A stretch of DNA of 64,000 nucleotides from Tilletia caries (taxonomy: Eukaryota > Basidiomycota > Exobasidiomycetes > Tilletiales > Tilletiaceae). Positions 32,013-44,972 of this stretch are shown here, in pieces (positions within the stretch are counted from its first letter, which is position 1; every line of letters starts with the position of its first letter). The notes below the pieces were generated by a model, which saw only the letters and a list, made by a program, of their open reading frames with translations, was not told where the DNA came from and made no database searches. The stretch covers positions 1,550,001-1,614,000 of the forward strand of contig JALUTQ010000005.1 of the NCBI GenBank assembly GCA_032718865.1. The letters are read 5' to 3'. The translations under genes and the position numbers were made by a program.

Positions 32013-34436
32013 TCAGCCCGGCCCACTCGCTTGAAGTCTGCCACCCACTGCGCTGGGTCCAGCCTGCGCCGCCTCCTCCACAGCCGCATTTGCTCCATCT
32101 ACCGCTGCCGACAAGCTCGACCCGTCCGCAGCGGGTCCTCCAGCACTCGTCCCTTGTCCGACATGCGGAGTGGAAGCAGACGACGCTTCTGGCGCCGACG
32201 GTGGCGGCGGGTGAATGCCCTCATACTCCAAATCAGCCAATGAGGTCGGTTTCATCCGCATCCATCGCATGCGCGGCCCACTCTTCGCATGCTCGCTCAC
32301 TTTGAAGCCATAGACCCGTGGGGTATAGATCCGGGTCTGTGGTGGCTTTGAGCCGATCAGCTGCGGATCCAGCACACCGCCAGGTACCGGTTGAAGCGCG
32401 TTCGCCTGAGCCGCATTTGCGCCATTCGTACCGTCAGCCCAGGACGTGGTGCTGGTTTGAGAGGATGGAACTCCGGCAGCGGTGGCGGCAGCATTGGCAT
32501 CAGCTGGCTGAGCTTGAGCACTTCGGCTGCTACCAGATGGAATCGCGATCGGCGAAGGCTCCAGGTCGCGGTAATTTTGAAGGAAAAGGTGAGGGAACGT
32601 TGTACCAAAGTACGCGCCTGGGATCAGGTCATTTTCGCGTCAGCATGTCGGCGTAGGTGGATGTGTCTGAGTTGAAACTCACCATCTACGCCGGAGAATC
32701 TTGAGCTGGGTGGTTGATAGCAGTCCATGCAGTTTGGGCAGTAAAGCTTTGTACAGAACAATTAAGAAGTCGGTCAGGAGAGATTCATGGGAGACGTGCT
32801 ACAGTCCTCTCACCTTGACAGGTTCCAGACCTGGCAAGTCTGATCGCCCACACGGTAATACCGCTTGCGTAGGGCAGAATACCCTTGGACAGGCACCAAA
32901 ATGGGAGGCCTCGAACTTTTCCAGCTGTGAAGGATTCCAGAACAGGTAATCAGCGACATCTCATCGACAATCACAAGTTTAGGGCAGAAGAGGCAGTAAG
33001 GCGCTCATGGGTGGAGTCAGTCAAGTCAACGGAGGAAGGTGATCTGCAAACCCTTCGGAGACTCCCTGCATCAAGATCGCGCGGCCGCACCTCGGGCCCA
33101 ACCCCAACCGCATTGACATGCATGCATGCAGCGGCTGAGAAAAGGTATCCTCAGTGAGTCGCGACGACCGAGCAATAAGAGCCCCGATGACGGGTGATTA
33201 AGCAAGCCATGCATGTGTTGAAAAAGGTTGATCATCTCGTTGCGCCCAGAGTAGACAAAGGCGCTTTGCTCGGCGGTCCAACACGGAACGGAAATTGCAC
33301 CTGGGGGGATTTCAGCACGTACCATTTGTTGCAGACCTCTTCGGGTAGTGATATATCGCTGATGGATTAGGCCGTAGAGAAGTTCGGCAGAAGACTCGAT
33401 GATTGAGACGTCGGGGATCTTGTGGGATTCGTCCACTGGTGATAAAGAAGAAAAACAGTAGGTAAATTCGAGCGCATTTATCTGTATTGCCAAAGGAGCT
33501 TGACAAGGACATACCAGTTTCAACATCGAGAATCATCTCCAGTGCCTCCTTGTAGAAGGGTACGACTTGGACGAGACCGGTTAAATTGAAATCGTCCTCG
33601 ATAAAGTCTTCATCCACCTCTGCGAAGAATTCGTGGCCTGGCAAGGAGCAGTACCACTTGATCCATGTGATGGTTTCGGAAGGAGTGTCTGTATCCAGCA
33701 TTTCCTCTAAGCGAGAGAGGAGAGGCAGAAATGTAGAGGGGACGCGTTCGTCATTCCGCGCAGGAGCATTTATGAGGAAAGGGAGCGCAAGGACATACCA
33801 TAGTCATCATACGCCTCTTCCGACTTCTCTTCTTCTTCCTCTTCCTCCTCCTCCTCTTCTGGATCATCCACATGATCCCCTTGTGCATAGTTGGCGTGTC
33901 CCTCCGGCGCATCCCACGGTTCGCGTCCAAAGGCGGCATTTGCATCGTCCTCTTCCAGGACCTCGCTGTCTTCCTCTTCATCCTCCTCTTCGCCCACAGC
34001 AGCCTCGGCAAGGGCGGTCACATCTTCTGGAGCGGCTCCTTGGCCGTGATGAGACGTGCCTGCCCATTGGTCCAAGCCGACATCGACATCTGCATCGCCT
34101 TGGAGAGCTGCGTGTTCTGGATGCGAGGAGGATTGTGACGCGTGACGCTGTGCTTGTTGTTGTTGTTGCTGTTGCTGTTGCAGCTGCTGCCTAGCAGACG
34201 GGTATTCGGACATGGCGTCGTGACTCTGTTTCTGATGGCGTTTTTCTTGTCTGTGTTGATGTCCGTGCTGCTCTTGGATGCGCTTCTGTTGCAAGTAGAG
34301 CTGGAAGGGGCACAGGATTTGCCAAAGCAGCCGAATGATCAGTCAAACCCTGGACACGTTCCTGGCTGGTATAACAGAGGGATAGGGGGGACAAGAGAGG
34401 GAGAGAGAGACTCACTGTGCTGTGCACTGCGTCCAT
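32013..34436 (-). CDS. CKB1: Casein kinase II regulatory subunit beta, extended form
   Basis: Regulatory subunit of protein kinase CK2, dimerising through a zinc finger and docking the catalytic subunits. Seven exons, phases consistent: 34436-34416, 34300-33799, 33706-33515, 33435-33323, 32924-32814, 32746-32683, 32617-32013; 535 aa. Core motifs: ITWIKWYCSLPGHEFFAEVDEDFIEDDFNLTGL, given here as positions ~183-215; zinc cysteines at about 288, 293, 316 and 319 (CPRVFC ... CPNC), exactly the family spacing; then DGAYFGTTFPH and the YGFKVSEHAK region. At 535 aa it is about twice the usual size: a poly-Gln run and a Glu-rich acidic stretch precede the core, an Ala/Pro-rich insert separates it from the C-terminal segment, and a further tail follows. 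The fourth intron is long (398 nt). CKB1 versus CKB2 is not certain; the acidic insertion recalls CKB1. Confidence 0.9.
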
Positions 34437-36541
34437 GCAAGTCGGCGGAAGATGGAGACAGATCAGAGATGAGGTCTTCCCGGCAGTCGTGTATCCGCGT
34501 CGAGGAGGAGCGAGCGAGCGGCGCGCGGATGTCCGTGCTGCTGCGAGAAGCCGACAGGGAGGCGGGTGGGCAGACGACGCTCAGCGCTCAGCGTTTAGCG
34601 TGCAGCAGCTCCCAGGGCTTGTTGTGCGGCTGCGAAGTGCGATGCGAGCAGAAGGAAGCAAAGCATGGACGTGGTGCCGTCGTCTCCCCTCATCGCTGCG
34701 TTTTCCTTTCCAATTCTGTTTCCCAGCCACGTGGGGTGCGCGTTTTCCTTGGTAAATCTCCACTCGGCGTTGTCCATGTGGGATCCCGGCTTTCGCCGAG
34801 CAGGCTTGAGCTCCACGCGACCACGCCTCCAGGCATTCAATTGCTCGTTTCATCGTTTGATCACGCTCCTTCCCTCGGTAGCCTCAGAAACTCAGGCGTG
34901 TGTGTGTGCTGTAATGTCGCTCACGTGATGCTCTCTCGGCCGTAATGAATTGCTCAATGGCCAGAAGCCGCGGCGTGCACAAACACGCCTGAGCACACTT
35001 GCAAGGAGCGACCCGGAGTGCCATTTCCACACAGAGCTTAGACGAAATAGACCGCAATCCACCACTGTCTACCTATGTACATTTCTAGCTTGCTTCTGCT
35101 CCTTACTCTCAGCCTTCAGACAGCATATTGGACATTGAAAACGATGAAGTGGATTGCAGATAAATGCTATGCCAAGTGCCAACAATGAATAGGTGAAAGA
35201 TGTTCTTCTGGCTCGAGAAGTGAGAACGAGTGTGCTGTGTAAGTGGGAGGCCGGAGGACCGACAGCGGCTCGCTCGAGATTGCAGGAGAACACCGGTCAT
35301 GGCTAGCCTGGTTGATGAGTCTGTCAACGTGAACGAGAAGTGAGTGAGTGAGTGAGTGAGTGAGAAGATCTGCGGCAGCCGAAGGTGGATGGGCACACAT
35401 ACCTTGAAGTTGTGGAGGGCCCTGCGATCGGTGTAAGAAAGGCAAACTGCAAAGGGAGAGAAGCAAGTAGACGTTGTGACCTGTGAGAGGAATGCAGAAG
35501 GGGAGGACAAGGAAGACGAGAGCATTGAGCAAGCAGCGACATCTAGGTACGCGTCGTGTTGGGCGCGAGAGGCAAAGGGCTCAAAGAAGATAAGCGGAAG
35601 TGTAGCAGATGTTAGCTGTATGAGAAAGGAAACAAAAGTGGGACTTGGGAGCTGTCAGCTGGATGTGAGGAGTTTGAATACTGCGCACTGCGGAGACAAG
35701 AGGAGGAGGTCAGTGGACGCAATCCTCCGAACTAACCAAGCAGCAGCGCGCAGATAGGATGCTTGAGAGGATGACAGTATGCGTATGTGCTCATCGTGAG
35801 TTTGGTCGAGGTGCGAGGATGAAGTGTGACGAGGGGTCAGGTATGTGAGTGGTGGATTCGGTCAATTTCGTCTAAGTCCCCTGCGGAGGTGGCAGTCCGG
35901 GTAGCTCCTTACAAGTGTTCTCAGGCTGTCTATTGTTCAGTCCTTCGCGGTGAAGGCGCGCTGACTGCCGGCCGTCCGAGACGGAGTGTGGCGTCGGATT
36001 ATTTACTGTTCCAGCGATTCTACAGCGAAATGAGATGAGATTAATATTGCGGTTGGCGGCCAGGTTGGACAGGTGAAAATTCTCTGCTCTGCTCCTTCGA
36101 GCTGCTTCTTCCCCTCCATCATCTTCGTCTCCCTCGCCTCTCTCCCTCAGACGCTCGGTCGACGACTTGAGCGTGTCCTTTGCTGTCCCACCCACCTCCC
36201 CGTGCGTTTGCTCCCCTCCTAGCGCCGCTAAGTCCCGGACCGCACGCAGCGGCGGACACGGCGTTCGAGCTCCAAACTCAACCCCCAATTTGATGCGCTC
36301 GTCTCCTTGTCTAACCGATTACATTAGAACACCACACAGTGCGAGGACGGCCGCGGTGTCTCTGTCTGCTCTCTAATTGAATTCATCTCGGCCGATAAAT
36401 TTGCCACGTGACACTGCGGCAACGCCGTTGCCGCGACCGCATACGATACGCCTGAGTCAATGAGGCTATTCCCTCGGCCCTCCGCCCACTTTCTTCTTTC
36501 TTCTGGCCTGGCCCCATCCATCCGCCTGACGCCTGACCGCC
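34437..36541. other. Gene-poor region with a (TGAG)n repeat
   Basis: Upstream side of CK2 beta and beyond. No frame shows conserved motifs on either strand. A short TGAG tetranucleotide run lies at about 35340-35364. Several overlapping C/T-rich frames are present but look like chance. Confidence 0.5.
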
Positions 36542-36653
36542 ATGGGCACCTGCGTTTCGACTCCCGAAGACTTCCTTGTCCCCTCTGACTTCCTCAACGC
36601 CTCTCCGCCCTCGCCACGGCTCGGACCTCAGCGCGGCTGCGACTGCCAGCTGC
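36542..36653 (+). CDS. Candidate first exon of an unidentified gene (MGTC N-terminus)
   Basis: ATG at 36542 in the context GCCATGG opens MGTCVSTPEDFLVPSD, followed after CAGCTGC by a GTAAGT donor at 36654. Glycine at position 2 and Cys at 4 with Ser at 6 resemble an N-myristoylation/palmitoylation signal. Possible later exons (36712-36760, 36945-36974) have plausible splice sites but no homology I recognise. It may equally be part of the long leader of the downstream kinase gene. Confidence 0.25.
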
Positions 36654-38294
36654 GTAAGTCTTGCAGTCTAGAACCCTCAGAGACAAAGCGCACTCATTTT
36701 ATCCCTCAGAAGGGCTCTGACGTCTATCTTGCTCATTCTCCCTCTTCCAGCCGCGAACAGGTAAGAGCCTTACAGGGTCTGGACTCGCTTTCATGGCTGC
36801 GTTTTCCAACACTGACCACTCCCGCTGACCTCAGATCCTTAGACGCGAATGCCACCGGAGGTCCCTGCCAGCTCACCTTTTCTGTCCATGTCCTACTCCC
36901 CCTTTCTTTCCCTGAAGACTTCTTTCTTTTTCTTTCAACAGGCGGCATATATTGGTGTCCAGTTCGCGACGTAATCTCCGGGCTGTCTCGTCTCAATTAT
37001 CGCAATCCTAAGCCTCTCTCCTCGATACCGGCATCATTCTCCAAGCCCAGCACTGCGCTTTGAGGCCCGGCTACTTATCGGCCTCTGGAAGCAGAGCGAG
37101 CCTTCGGAACAAACGGGCTCTACATCCATCATTGGTCGTCAGTCATGCGAACCTGGCTCTCACGGCGATCTCTATACATATCATTTCCACAATCGTGACG
37201 GCGTCGACGTCCAAGCTAGCTCATACTCGCCTTTCCGAGCGGCATGGAAGGCTGCTATGCCTGCGGATTGTCCCTGTCAGTTGCGCGACCCTTGCTCTCA
37301 CAGCCACCTCATTGACTTTCACCCTAGGTGATCTGTACACAGCAGCAAGCATCTCGCAGTCCTCTACCTGCCTCTCGGTCGGAGACGGAATCGACAGATA
37401 TGGACCGCATCAGCGCGCAGGCACACGTTGGCCACTCATCTCATGTGATTGCCCACTTGCAAACTTTCCATTGTTTGATGTCATCGGGATTCGACTGGCC
37501 AAGCTACACGTTTCCAGAAAAGAAAAAGAGGAAGAAGGCAGCTCGTTCGGGCGGAAATTCCTCCTACCCAGCGCGCCGCCTCTGCCACCTAATATTTCCA
37601 CCTTCACAACTGCAAGCTTCTTCCACCCGATGCTGCCGCTGATTCCGCCCGTCCATGGCATCGAGACTGCTCTTCCTCGCCAACTGTGTTCGGCAGCGAG
37701 GAATACCAACGTGCCTTTAGATGATGAGATAAGTACGAGTAGCGGTCCAAGCGCGTCTGTGCGCCTGTTTACCGAAGGTGGTGTTTTGAATGAGGTCCGG
37801 GCCCTGGTGAAAGAGAAAAGAGAGCCCGCGTACACGCCCTCCTCTCCGTCTCATTCCACCATGCTGTGTTGGGGATTGGGAAGGATGAGGGCGGCTGTTG
37901 GTTTTGTTTACATTACTTATGTAGCCACGGGACCACGGTCTCTTCCTTCATTCTTCCCCTTCCGTGGTCTCACTCACGTCCCCCCTCACTCCTCTCGTCT
38001 TCCCCCTCCTCCTTCTCTCCCTTTCTGGTCTTCCTTCCTCCGCCCCCTCCTCCAGCATTTTCTCCCCCTCCATTCTATTATAGAGAGAAGCAGACGCTCA
38101 AGCAGTCCACGCACATTGTCTGTGATCAAGGTCAGGTTCTTGGCCACGGATCCGACGCGTTCGCTCCCAGCAGCCCGACTTTCTTCGACATCCAGGGGCT
38201 TGACAGGAGGTACCAAACACTTGCAGTCCCCGAACCAGACGGGCTAGCAACAAGCTCCCAGAATTGGTCTCTTGCCCTGACGTCGTCCATCACC
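36654..38294. other. Region upstream of the kinase gene
   Basis: A 395-codon frame spans 37060-38247, but its composition is irregular and shows no domain. I read the stretch as leader or promoter of the kinase gene, possibly with the exons of the candidate at 36542. Confidence 0.4.
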
Positions 38295-41200
38295 ATGTTC
38301 CACTTCACCAGTCAAGAGTCAGCCTCGCCCATGGCCACGCCTGGTCGACATCACGGTCGCCATGATGTCGAGCAAGACTCTCCTTCGAACACACCAACGA
38401 ACACCTCGCGAGTAGTTGTCACGCCACCGATCCCCACATCTCACCTGACTGAGCAGCCATTGCAGCAACAGTTGCAGCAACAGCATTCAGTCCACAAAGC
38501 CCCAGCCAAAAATGCCCTCTTGCCCGATGTGCACTTCAAGCACCTTTCGGTTCGAAAGGATGCTCATGGCATGTCCATTCGACAAGGACCCGGTCTCGCT
38601 GTCGCGCCACCTGCCGCACGTAACCCCGACCAATCCGTCTCCATGGACATCTCCGCCGAATACGGTGCACAACGACCGATAGATCATCAAAGTCCCGATT
38701 CTAGCTCGCCCTCAGGCTCGGGCTCGGGCAACCTTCATGATGCCGCTCGTCAGTACGGTGACCAGCTCCAGTCCCCTGCTCAGATTCCCGAGCGGCGTGC
38801 GGATGTCGATGCTCCTAGTCAGGCCAGGGACGACCAGCATCGAGTCACAAAAAGCGATGTCCAGCAACAACCGTTTCATCACCAGCAGGACGCACCTCGT
38901 CGGAACGAAGTCAGTCCATCGGCCGCAGCACCTTCGTCGATGGTTGTCGCCCCGTCCTCAACCCATAATGCATCGGCACTCCTTGCGCAGCAAAACAGCG
39001 GGGTATACAGTCTCACTGACGAACAACTGGCTGAGCGCCTGCATTTCGAGCAGGAGATTGGACATGGTGAGTACGGCCTCCTTCGGCAACATTCGCATGA
39101 CGCATGTATGCGCCTTTGTCTTGGCGAAAAAGGGGCTCATCACCTCTTTTGCGTCTCATTTGATCCATTCTCCGCCTCCAGGAAACTGGGGCTCGATCTG
39201 GACGGTCCAACCACGGCATCCAACCTCACTCACCCCTCATCTTCCCGCGGAAACGCTTGCTGCTAAGCTTTGTCATCGTCAACGCTCGGCTCCTTCCAAC
39301 GCTCGTGTTCGCAGTCTGTGGAATGAGTTCAAAGTGCTCAAGGCGGTCGGAAGTGCGCCATGGCCGAAGAACCGTAGTCCACAGAAGGCGAGCCTGGGCG
39401 TGGGTCCGGGCGGACGCGGACGGGTCATGGCGCAACCGCCCTCGGGACATCCCTCGATCATGCGCTTCTATGAGTTCTTGATCACACCCAGCTACGGTGA
39501 GTCGATTTTCCGAGCGGCAGCTCTGTATGGATGAGCCTTACACCTATCCCCACCTTCCCTAATTCTCAGCGGTGATCCTTATGCCCTACTTCAGGTCAGC
39601 TACCCTGCACGCCCTTGATTTGTTGATTACCTTCTTAAGTTAACGCTTCTTTTGATCCAGGCAACCGATGAACGTTGCACTCCCTCCAGAGACTTGCAAA
39701 GCCTACTTCCAGCATCTGCTGAGCGCTGTCTTCTGGCTGCATCAGAACAACGTCACTCACAACGATGTCAAGACCGGTGAGTGGCATACAAGCACATTTA
39801 TGAGTCACATCAATGCTGAACTATCGTCATGTGTACTACGCAGCCAACACTATGATCGAAGTTCTACCCTCCCCGGGCCATCCATCGGACGTTCCCTTGA
39901 ATCCTGTCCTTCACACCATTCCCATCCTGGCGGACTTCGGTTTTGCTCAGTTGCATGACGAGGCAAGCGTTCCCAAGAACGTAGACAGGGAAGGAAACTT
40001 GATGCCCCGCTTCTGCACCAAGAACAGCTGGGGCACACCAGAATATCTCTCTCCTGAACGGGCCCGGGCCGACTTGCACGACGAGAGACGGAGCGACCTT
40101 TGGAGCTTGGGTGTAACGTTTTTCGAGATCGCTACTGTGAGTCAAATACGCCGTTTAGGAGGTTTTAAGCATCATTGCTAAACAATTACGTTCTGTTCCA
40201 GGGCCGAACGCCTTTCGAGAACGAAGATGAACAGTTTCTGACCAAGGATGAGCTGGTGAGTGTATCCTGTTATTTTTGATCCACTTGGTCGGCCTTTGGA
40301 CTGATCCACGATTCACATTTGTAGGCCATCTACTACAAACGGACTCTGTCTGGAGAATGGACGGGAGCATATTCAATCAGTGACGAGCTCGAGGATCTGA
40401 TTCGCGGCATGCTGCACCCGGACCCTCACAAGCGTATGGACGAAGCCGACACTTTGCTGCACCCATACTTTGCGGACTCTGAACTTCTTCAAGACGCAGA
40501 GGAAAACGAGAATCTGTCGGACTTCACCGATGATCTCGACGCAAGTCTTGGTGCCATGGTTCGTGCCCAAGTCGAAGCGGTCAAAGCAGATCGGGTACGG
40601 CGCCAACCTCGCGAAGAGCACAACAATAGAGTCCTTGACGAACCTAGTATGGACGTTTCCGCTTCAGGTAGCGCCTCCTACCGCTCCCATGCTGCTTCTG
40701 CGCAGATCGGACAAAACAGCTCCTACGGCGGCGGCTACAGTACCAGCGCCAGTGGTATGGTCTCGGCGGATGGTCCATACACAAAGTCCAAGGTTGTCTT
40801 TCCATCTGTTCCGAACTCAAACGTTGAGCAGGTGGGTCATCATAGCCAGACCCATTCTTTTCAATCAAGGGCTCAAGACCTTGATTCGGATGCGTCTGTT
40901 CAAGAGGACAGCTTCATACGCAAGCACTGGAACGCTGGCCCTTCGTCGATGGTTACATCTACGCCCGTTTCCGCATCCAAGAAGCTCGAGACGGCCCGGA
41001 CTCCTTCCAAAAAGACTGGGCAGGAACAAAAGCCAACGGATAGCATTCTGTCTCCTGTGCGGTCGACGTACAAGAAGTCACAAGCTCTTATCAGCGGTGC
41101 GTTCCACGGAACACCTATGGGCAAGGCAAAGCCGCGAGAAGGCGTCACCAAGAACGTTCAAGCTTCACCTTCGCGCACGCATGCCAAAGCCGTAATCTCT

Positions 41201-43570
41201 ACGCCTCAGGCTGGCACCCAAACACCCAAGTCCCTCCGTTCCCGGCTCTATCAGATCGACTACGATCCGGCCAGAGCATCAGACTCTGTCGACTCCCAGA
41301 ATAGGGACATCGATACATCTGAGAGCGTGCCCGAAGCTCACTTTCAGAGCAAGCGTGGACGTGAGGGCCCCGGAAGTCCCATTTCGCTGGCAAAGAGCTT
41401 GGCTCCGTCAAACGCAGGGACCCATGGCCATCGTGGTTTCCAATCGCAATCGAGGAGCGCCTGGGCCTCGCTAGTCGCTGGTGAAAGCAACAGTCATGAC
41501 TTCCCTCCAAGTCCTTCTGCATCACATAACGACACCAGCTCACCACAAGTGAAGGAAGGTAATCGGCTCCTAGCTATTGCAAGGACCATCAAGCGGAGCA
41601 TGAGTAAGTCCTCACTTGCCGCGGACGCGAATACCAACATAAGGCTCCTGTCGCCGGTGAGCTCCAAGACGGTTTCCGGCAAGCTCGCTTCACCTGCTGT
41701 TCAACACGAATCGGACGCCAACATCAATCATACCATTCAGCAAAGGCGTCAACAGGCGGCGCAGCGTCTGGAGCGTGGGTTCGAGACTCCCAAAGGTTTG
41801 AACAGAAACGTTCTGGACTCGCCCGCCTCGTGGCATGCTACGGCACCGGCTTCGTCTTCCGCAGTGTTGCCTCGCTCTAAAGCGGCACTAAATGCCGACG
41901 GACGTCAAAAGTTGCAGTTCGGCCATGGGCGCGTTCCTATGCGTGCGACCAGTGAGGTCCTGCCCAAACCGATCCCGTCCCGGTCTGGCAATGATGGCGA
42001 GGACAGCGACGCGAACGACGACGAGGAGCATATGTCTGACGGTCGTAGATCTCCCACCGTAGTCGTTACTGCCCAGCGGGAAAAGGTCGCTGCGGCCCAG
42101 AGAAAAGCAGCCGCACAGGCGTCCATGACTCTTCTCCGACCTGAGCCCGTTGCACGTGGACATGATCCTCGACGAACATCATCAGACCAATGGCCATCGA
42201 CGCAGACCAACTTTGACATGATCGCTGGCAGGCTCGATGCCATGTCGCAGCATGCATCCTCACTTCTGCGGCTGGTGGAAGAAACTCGCAGTAGCATGAC
42301 TGCTGCTCAGCAAATCGCCGCCATGGGAAGTCCGGTCTCCCAGTCGAAGACAACCTCGGAGAGCCAGGAAGCCCTGATTCAGGCATGTTACGAGGAAGCT
42401 GATCGGCCGATCATGCAATCGCCTGCGGTACACGTCACGACGGCAACAAGTGACTTCCAAGGGGCTCGCAAGAACATACGTCCGTTCTCGGTGGATGGCA
42501 TGAAGAGTATGATGGGTCAGGGGCCAGGAACTCGCGCCAACGTCAGTGTAATGTCAGATGGCCGTGCGAATGTATCTCACGTCGGCGAACAGTCGGAAGG
42601 GGCGACGCTCGTGGGCGACTATTCGTCTGCCGCTGCGTCAATTCCCGATGTCGACCAGCTTCGAGGTGGTCAGCAGGATCGCACGTCCCAACGGGCACCC
42701 AACCCGAACCAGCGGGACGAACAGTCGCGACGGTCGGCCATCGCGACCCCCCTCAAGGCGAAGACGAAAGGCGCACTGTTCGACAAAGGAAGTGGTACAC
42801 ACAAGACGCCACTTACCTACGGAGCAGCTGGCTTCACTGGTCCGAACGCAGTCCCTTCGTATGCGACCGTGCGGAAGCACAATGCTGGCTGGCACCGTAC
42901 TTACCCCTCCCAGACACCAGAAACCCCAAGTGTCATTGGAAACGAGACGTACCACACCGCTCTGACTCCCGGATCACCCGAGAGCAACCAGTGGGTCAAG
43001 GTCGACGAGCAACAGACGCCTGCCGACAGTCCTCTAACCCAATCTCAGTCTTCATCGGCTCGCTTTTCCATGCGACGCACTCGATCCTTCATGCTCTCTG
43101 CATTGGCTCCTCAGCCTCACGCTCGTCAAAGCGGCCAACAGCCGAACGTACTTGCTGCTGCTGTTTCGCCTCCGGCTCCACCCCGCAAGTCGCTGCACGT
43201 GGGCCGTGGTACAAGAAATCTTGACAACAGCGAAGGGATCGAGTCGCCTGCGGCTGCTGTAGTCAGCGCGAACAGGCAGTATCGGGGCTCGCCATCCCTC
43301 GCGTCATCCATAATGCCTGGTTCCAGCATTAGCTCGCGTCCACGATTCGGCCCGAGCCCGGTCGCCCAGGTCCCACCGGCGGTGACGAGCTCTCGAACGC
43401 CGGGCAAGACGGTCAGCCGCCTCCTCAAGCTGATCAGAGGTGGTCCTTCGCCTGGCATGGACTTGAGCTCGGTTCCTGCGGCGCGTACGTATGACTCTAT
43501 GCGTACACGGTCCGGATGCGCGACAGACACGACTCATGATGGGGAGGAGTATGGGTACTACTCCCCGTAA
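38295..43570 (+). CDS. Serine/threonine protein kinase with long disordered N- and C-terminal regions
   Basis: Predicted 1606 aa in seven exons, all phases agreeing: 38295-39066, 39182-39496, 39570-39594, 39661-39776, 39844-40136, 40202-40255, 40325-43570. The kinase domain spans about residues 250-560: glycine-rich loop IGHGNWGSIWTV, ATP lysine in ETLAAKLC (Lys 286), helix-C Glu in LWNEFKVLKA, catalytic loop THNDVKTAN (Asp 406), DFG Asp 440, and GTPEYLSPERA as P+1/APE. The catalytic loop has HND in place of HRD, so it is probably not a kinase that needs activation-loop phosphorylation through the HRD Arg. N-terminal 250 residues are Gln/Ser/His-rich; the 1050-residue tail is Ser/Thr/Pro-rich with many SP and TP sites. 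I do not recognise a named orthologue. The ATG lies in context ATCACCATG; upstream in-frame starts are possible. Confidence 0.88.
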
Positions 43571-44297
43571 TCGTGAAAGGTCGTCGCGGCACCTTCCAGA
43601 TCTCCGGCAATCGCTCGCTATCTCTTCCATCTCTTCCGGTCCCAGTCATACTTCCTCCACACGGCAAATCGTGAAGGGGCCAGCATAGTCACAACCCACG
43701 ATCACACGCTCTTTTTACTCATCTTCGTTGGCGTTTCTCGACTGACTCGCGCACCTCCTTCCGAGCTCCAACATGTCGCATTCTGCGTCTGGGCTCCGTC
43801 TGGCGTATCACTTCAGGCAATCATCAGAATCAAACCTCGCTCCTTTTCATTCCTAATCAGCCTGGGCGAAGCGATCAATTTTCCGGTGGCGTCTCTCGTA
43901 CGCGGTGTCCCACTCCGACTAGATATCATCCCTTTCTGTCAGCTTTCACATTCATAGATCAGCTCTTCTAAACGTCCCTTTGTCCTCGTCCGCCTTCTCC
44001 TTTCGCTTTCTACTCAAAAGGGCACGCTGCGCTGCGGAGCCTTGGGGATCGACTCCAAGCCTTCGAGTCTCGCTCAGAACGTTCCCACCTCACAACGCAT
44101 CTCGTCGTAGCTTTCCCAGTCCTCCCTGTACATAAATAGACTTGCGTCTTCAGTTCTTTCTCTCAACCCTTTCCCTCAGACTTAACGAACGTTCCCATTT
44201 CCGACTGTTGTTCACAATCTGTCGTCCTTGAGAGTGACGGGAAAGCGTTGCTATGTGTGTATAACATCGCGTTGCGATGACACATGCGAGGGAGGTA
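43571..44297. other. Intergenic, 3' side of the kinase gene
   Basis: No gene seen. C/T-rich sequence typical of the 3' untranslated region, up to the MITE at 44298. Confidence 0.5.
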
Positions 44298-44772
44298 CGA
44301 GGTGGTTGTCAAAAGTATCCGGACACTAAAATTTTAACCATACGTTTACTAAGTGTTCGCCTCTATTGAGCTCTCGATGCAACTCAAAGACATGGATATG
44401 GAAGACGCTCAATGATGGGCCATTTGGAAAGCCTCTATACCGGAGAACAACCTCTTTCTGTGGAGTTTTCCCAGCTCTGACTTGGAAGACAGGTTGCTCT
44501 AAGTGGAAAGAGGAAGAAACGATTGCAATTAGTAATCTACTAGGTGATTTCAAACTCCTTCACACCCACCTTACTCAACCCAGCTCCTCATTTTTTCTCA
44601 ATTTTTTGAGTCACATATTCCGATGCTTCTGCACTCGCGCTAGAAGGTCAGCTAAGAGGTGTATTTTTACAGATTTTACTGACCAAGTTTGACTTAAGGT
44701 GAAATAGAGGCGAACACTTAGTAAACGTATGGTTAAAATTTTAGTGTCCGGATACTTTTGACAACCACCTCG
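44298..44772. mobile_element. 475-bp MITE with 69-bp perfect TIRs and TA duplication
   Basis: Left repeat 44298-44366 starts CGAGGTGGTTGTCAAAAGTA; its exact reverse complement is 44704-44772. TA flanks both sides (44296-97 and 44773-74). The sequence AGTGTCCGGATACTTTTG within the repeat is of Tc1/mariner type. The 337-bp interior has no transposase. Perfect repeats suggest a young insertion. It lies between the 3' ends of two convergent genes. Confidence 0.92.
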
Positions 44773-44972
44773 TACATGGGTCGAATTAAACGTTCGAGGC
44801 TGAAAAGAAAGAAGCGAATCCAATACCGTAGGAAGGCTGGAAACGAGCAAGTTGACTCCCGGGAGTGGCGGGGAGGATAGACGCGCGCGGCGCGAGCCAG
44901 AAGGCTATAGATGTGGATGCCATTCGGAGCGCGTGTTGAAAAGAAAATCAACTCTGGTGCAGCCAAGAATTT

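Noticed and set aside
37060..38247. 395-codon + strand frame
   Set aside because: Irregular composition, no domain, likely leader sequence of the kinase gene.
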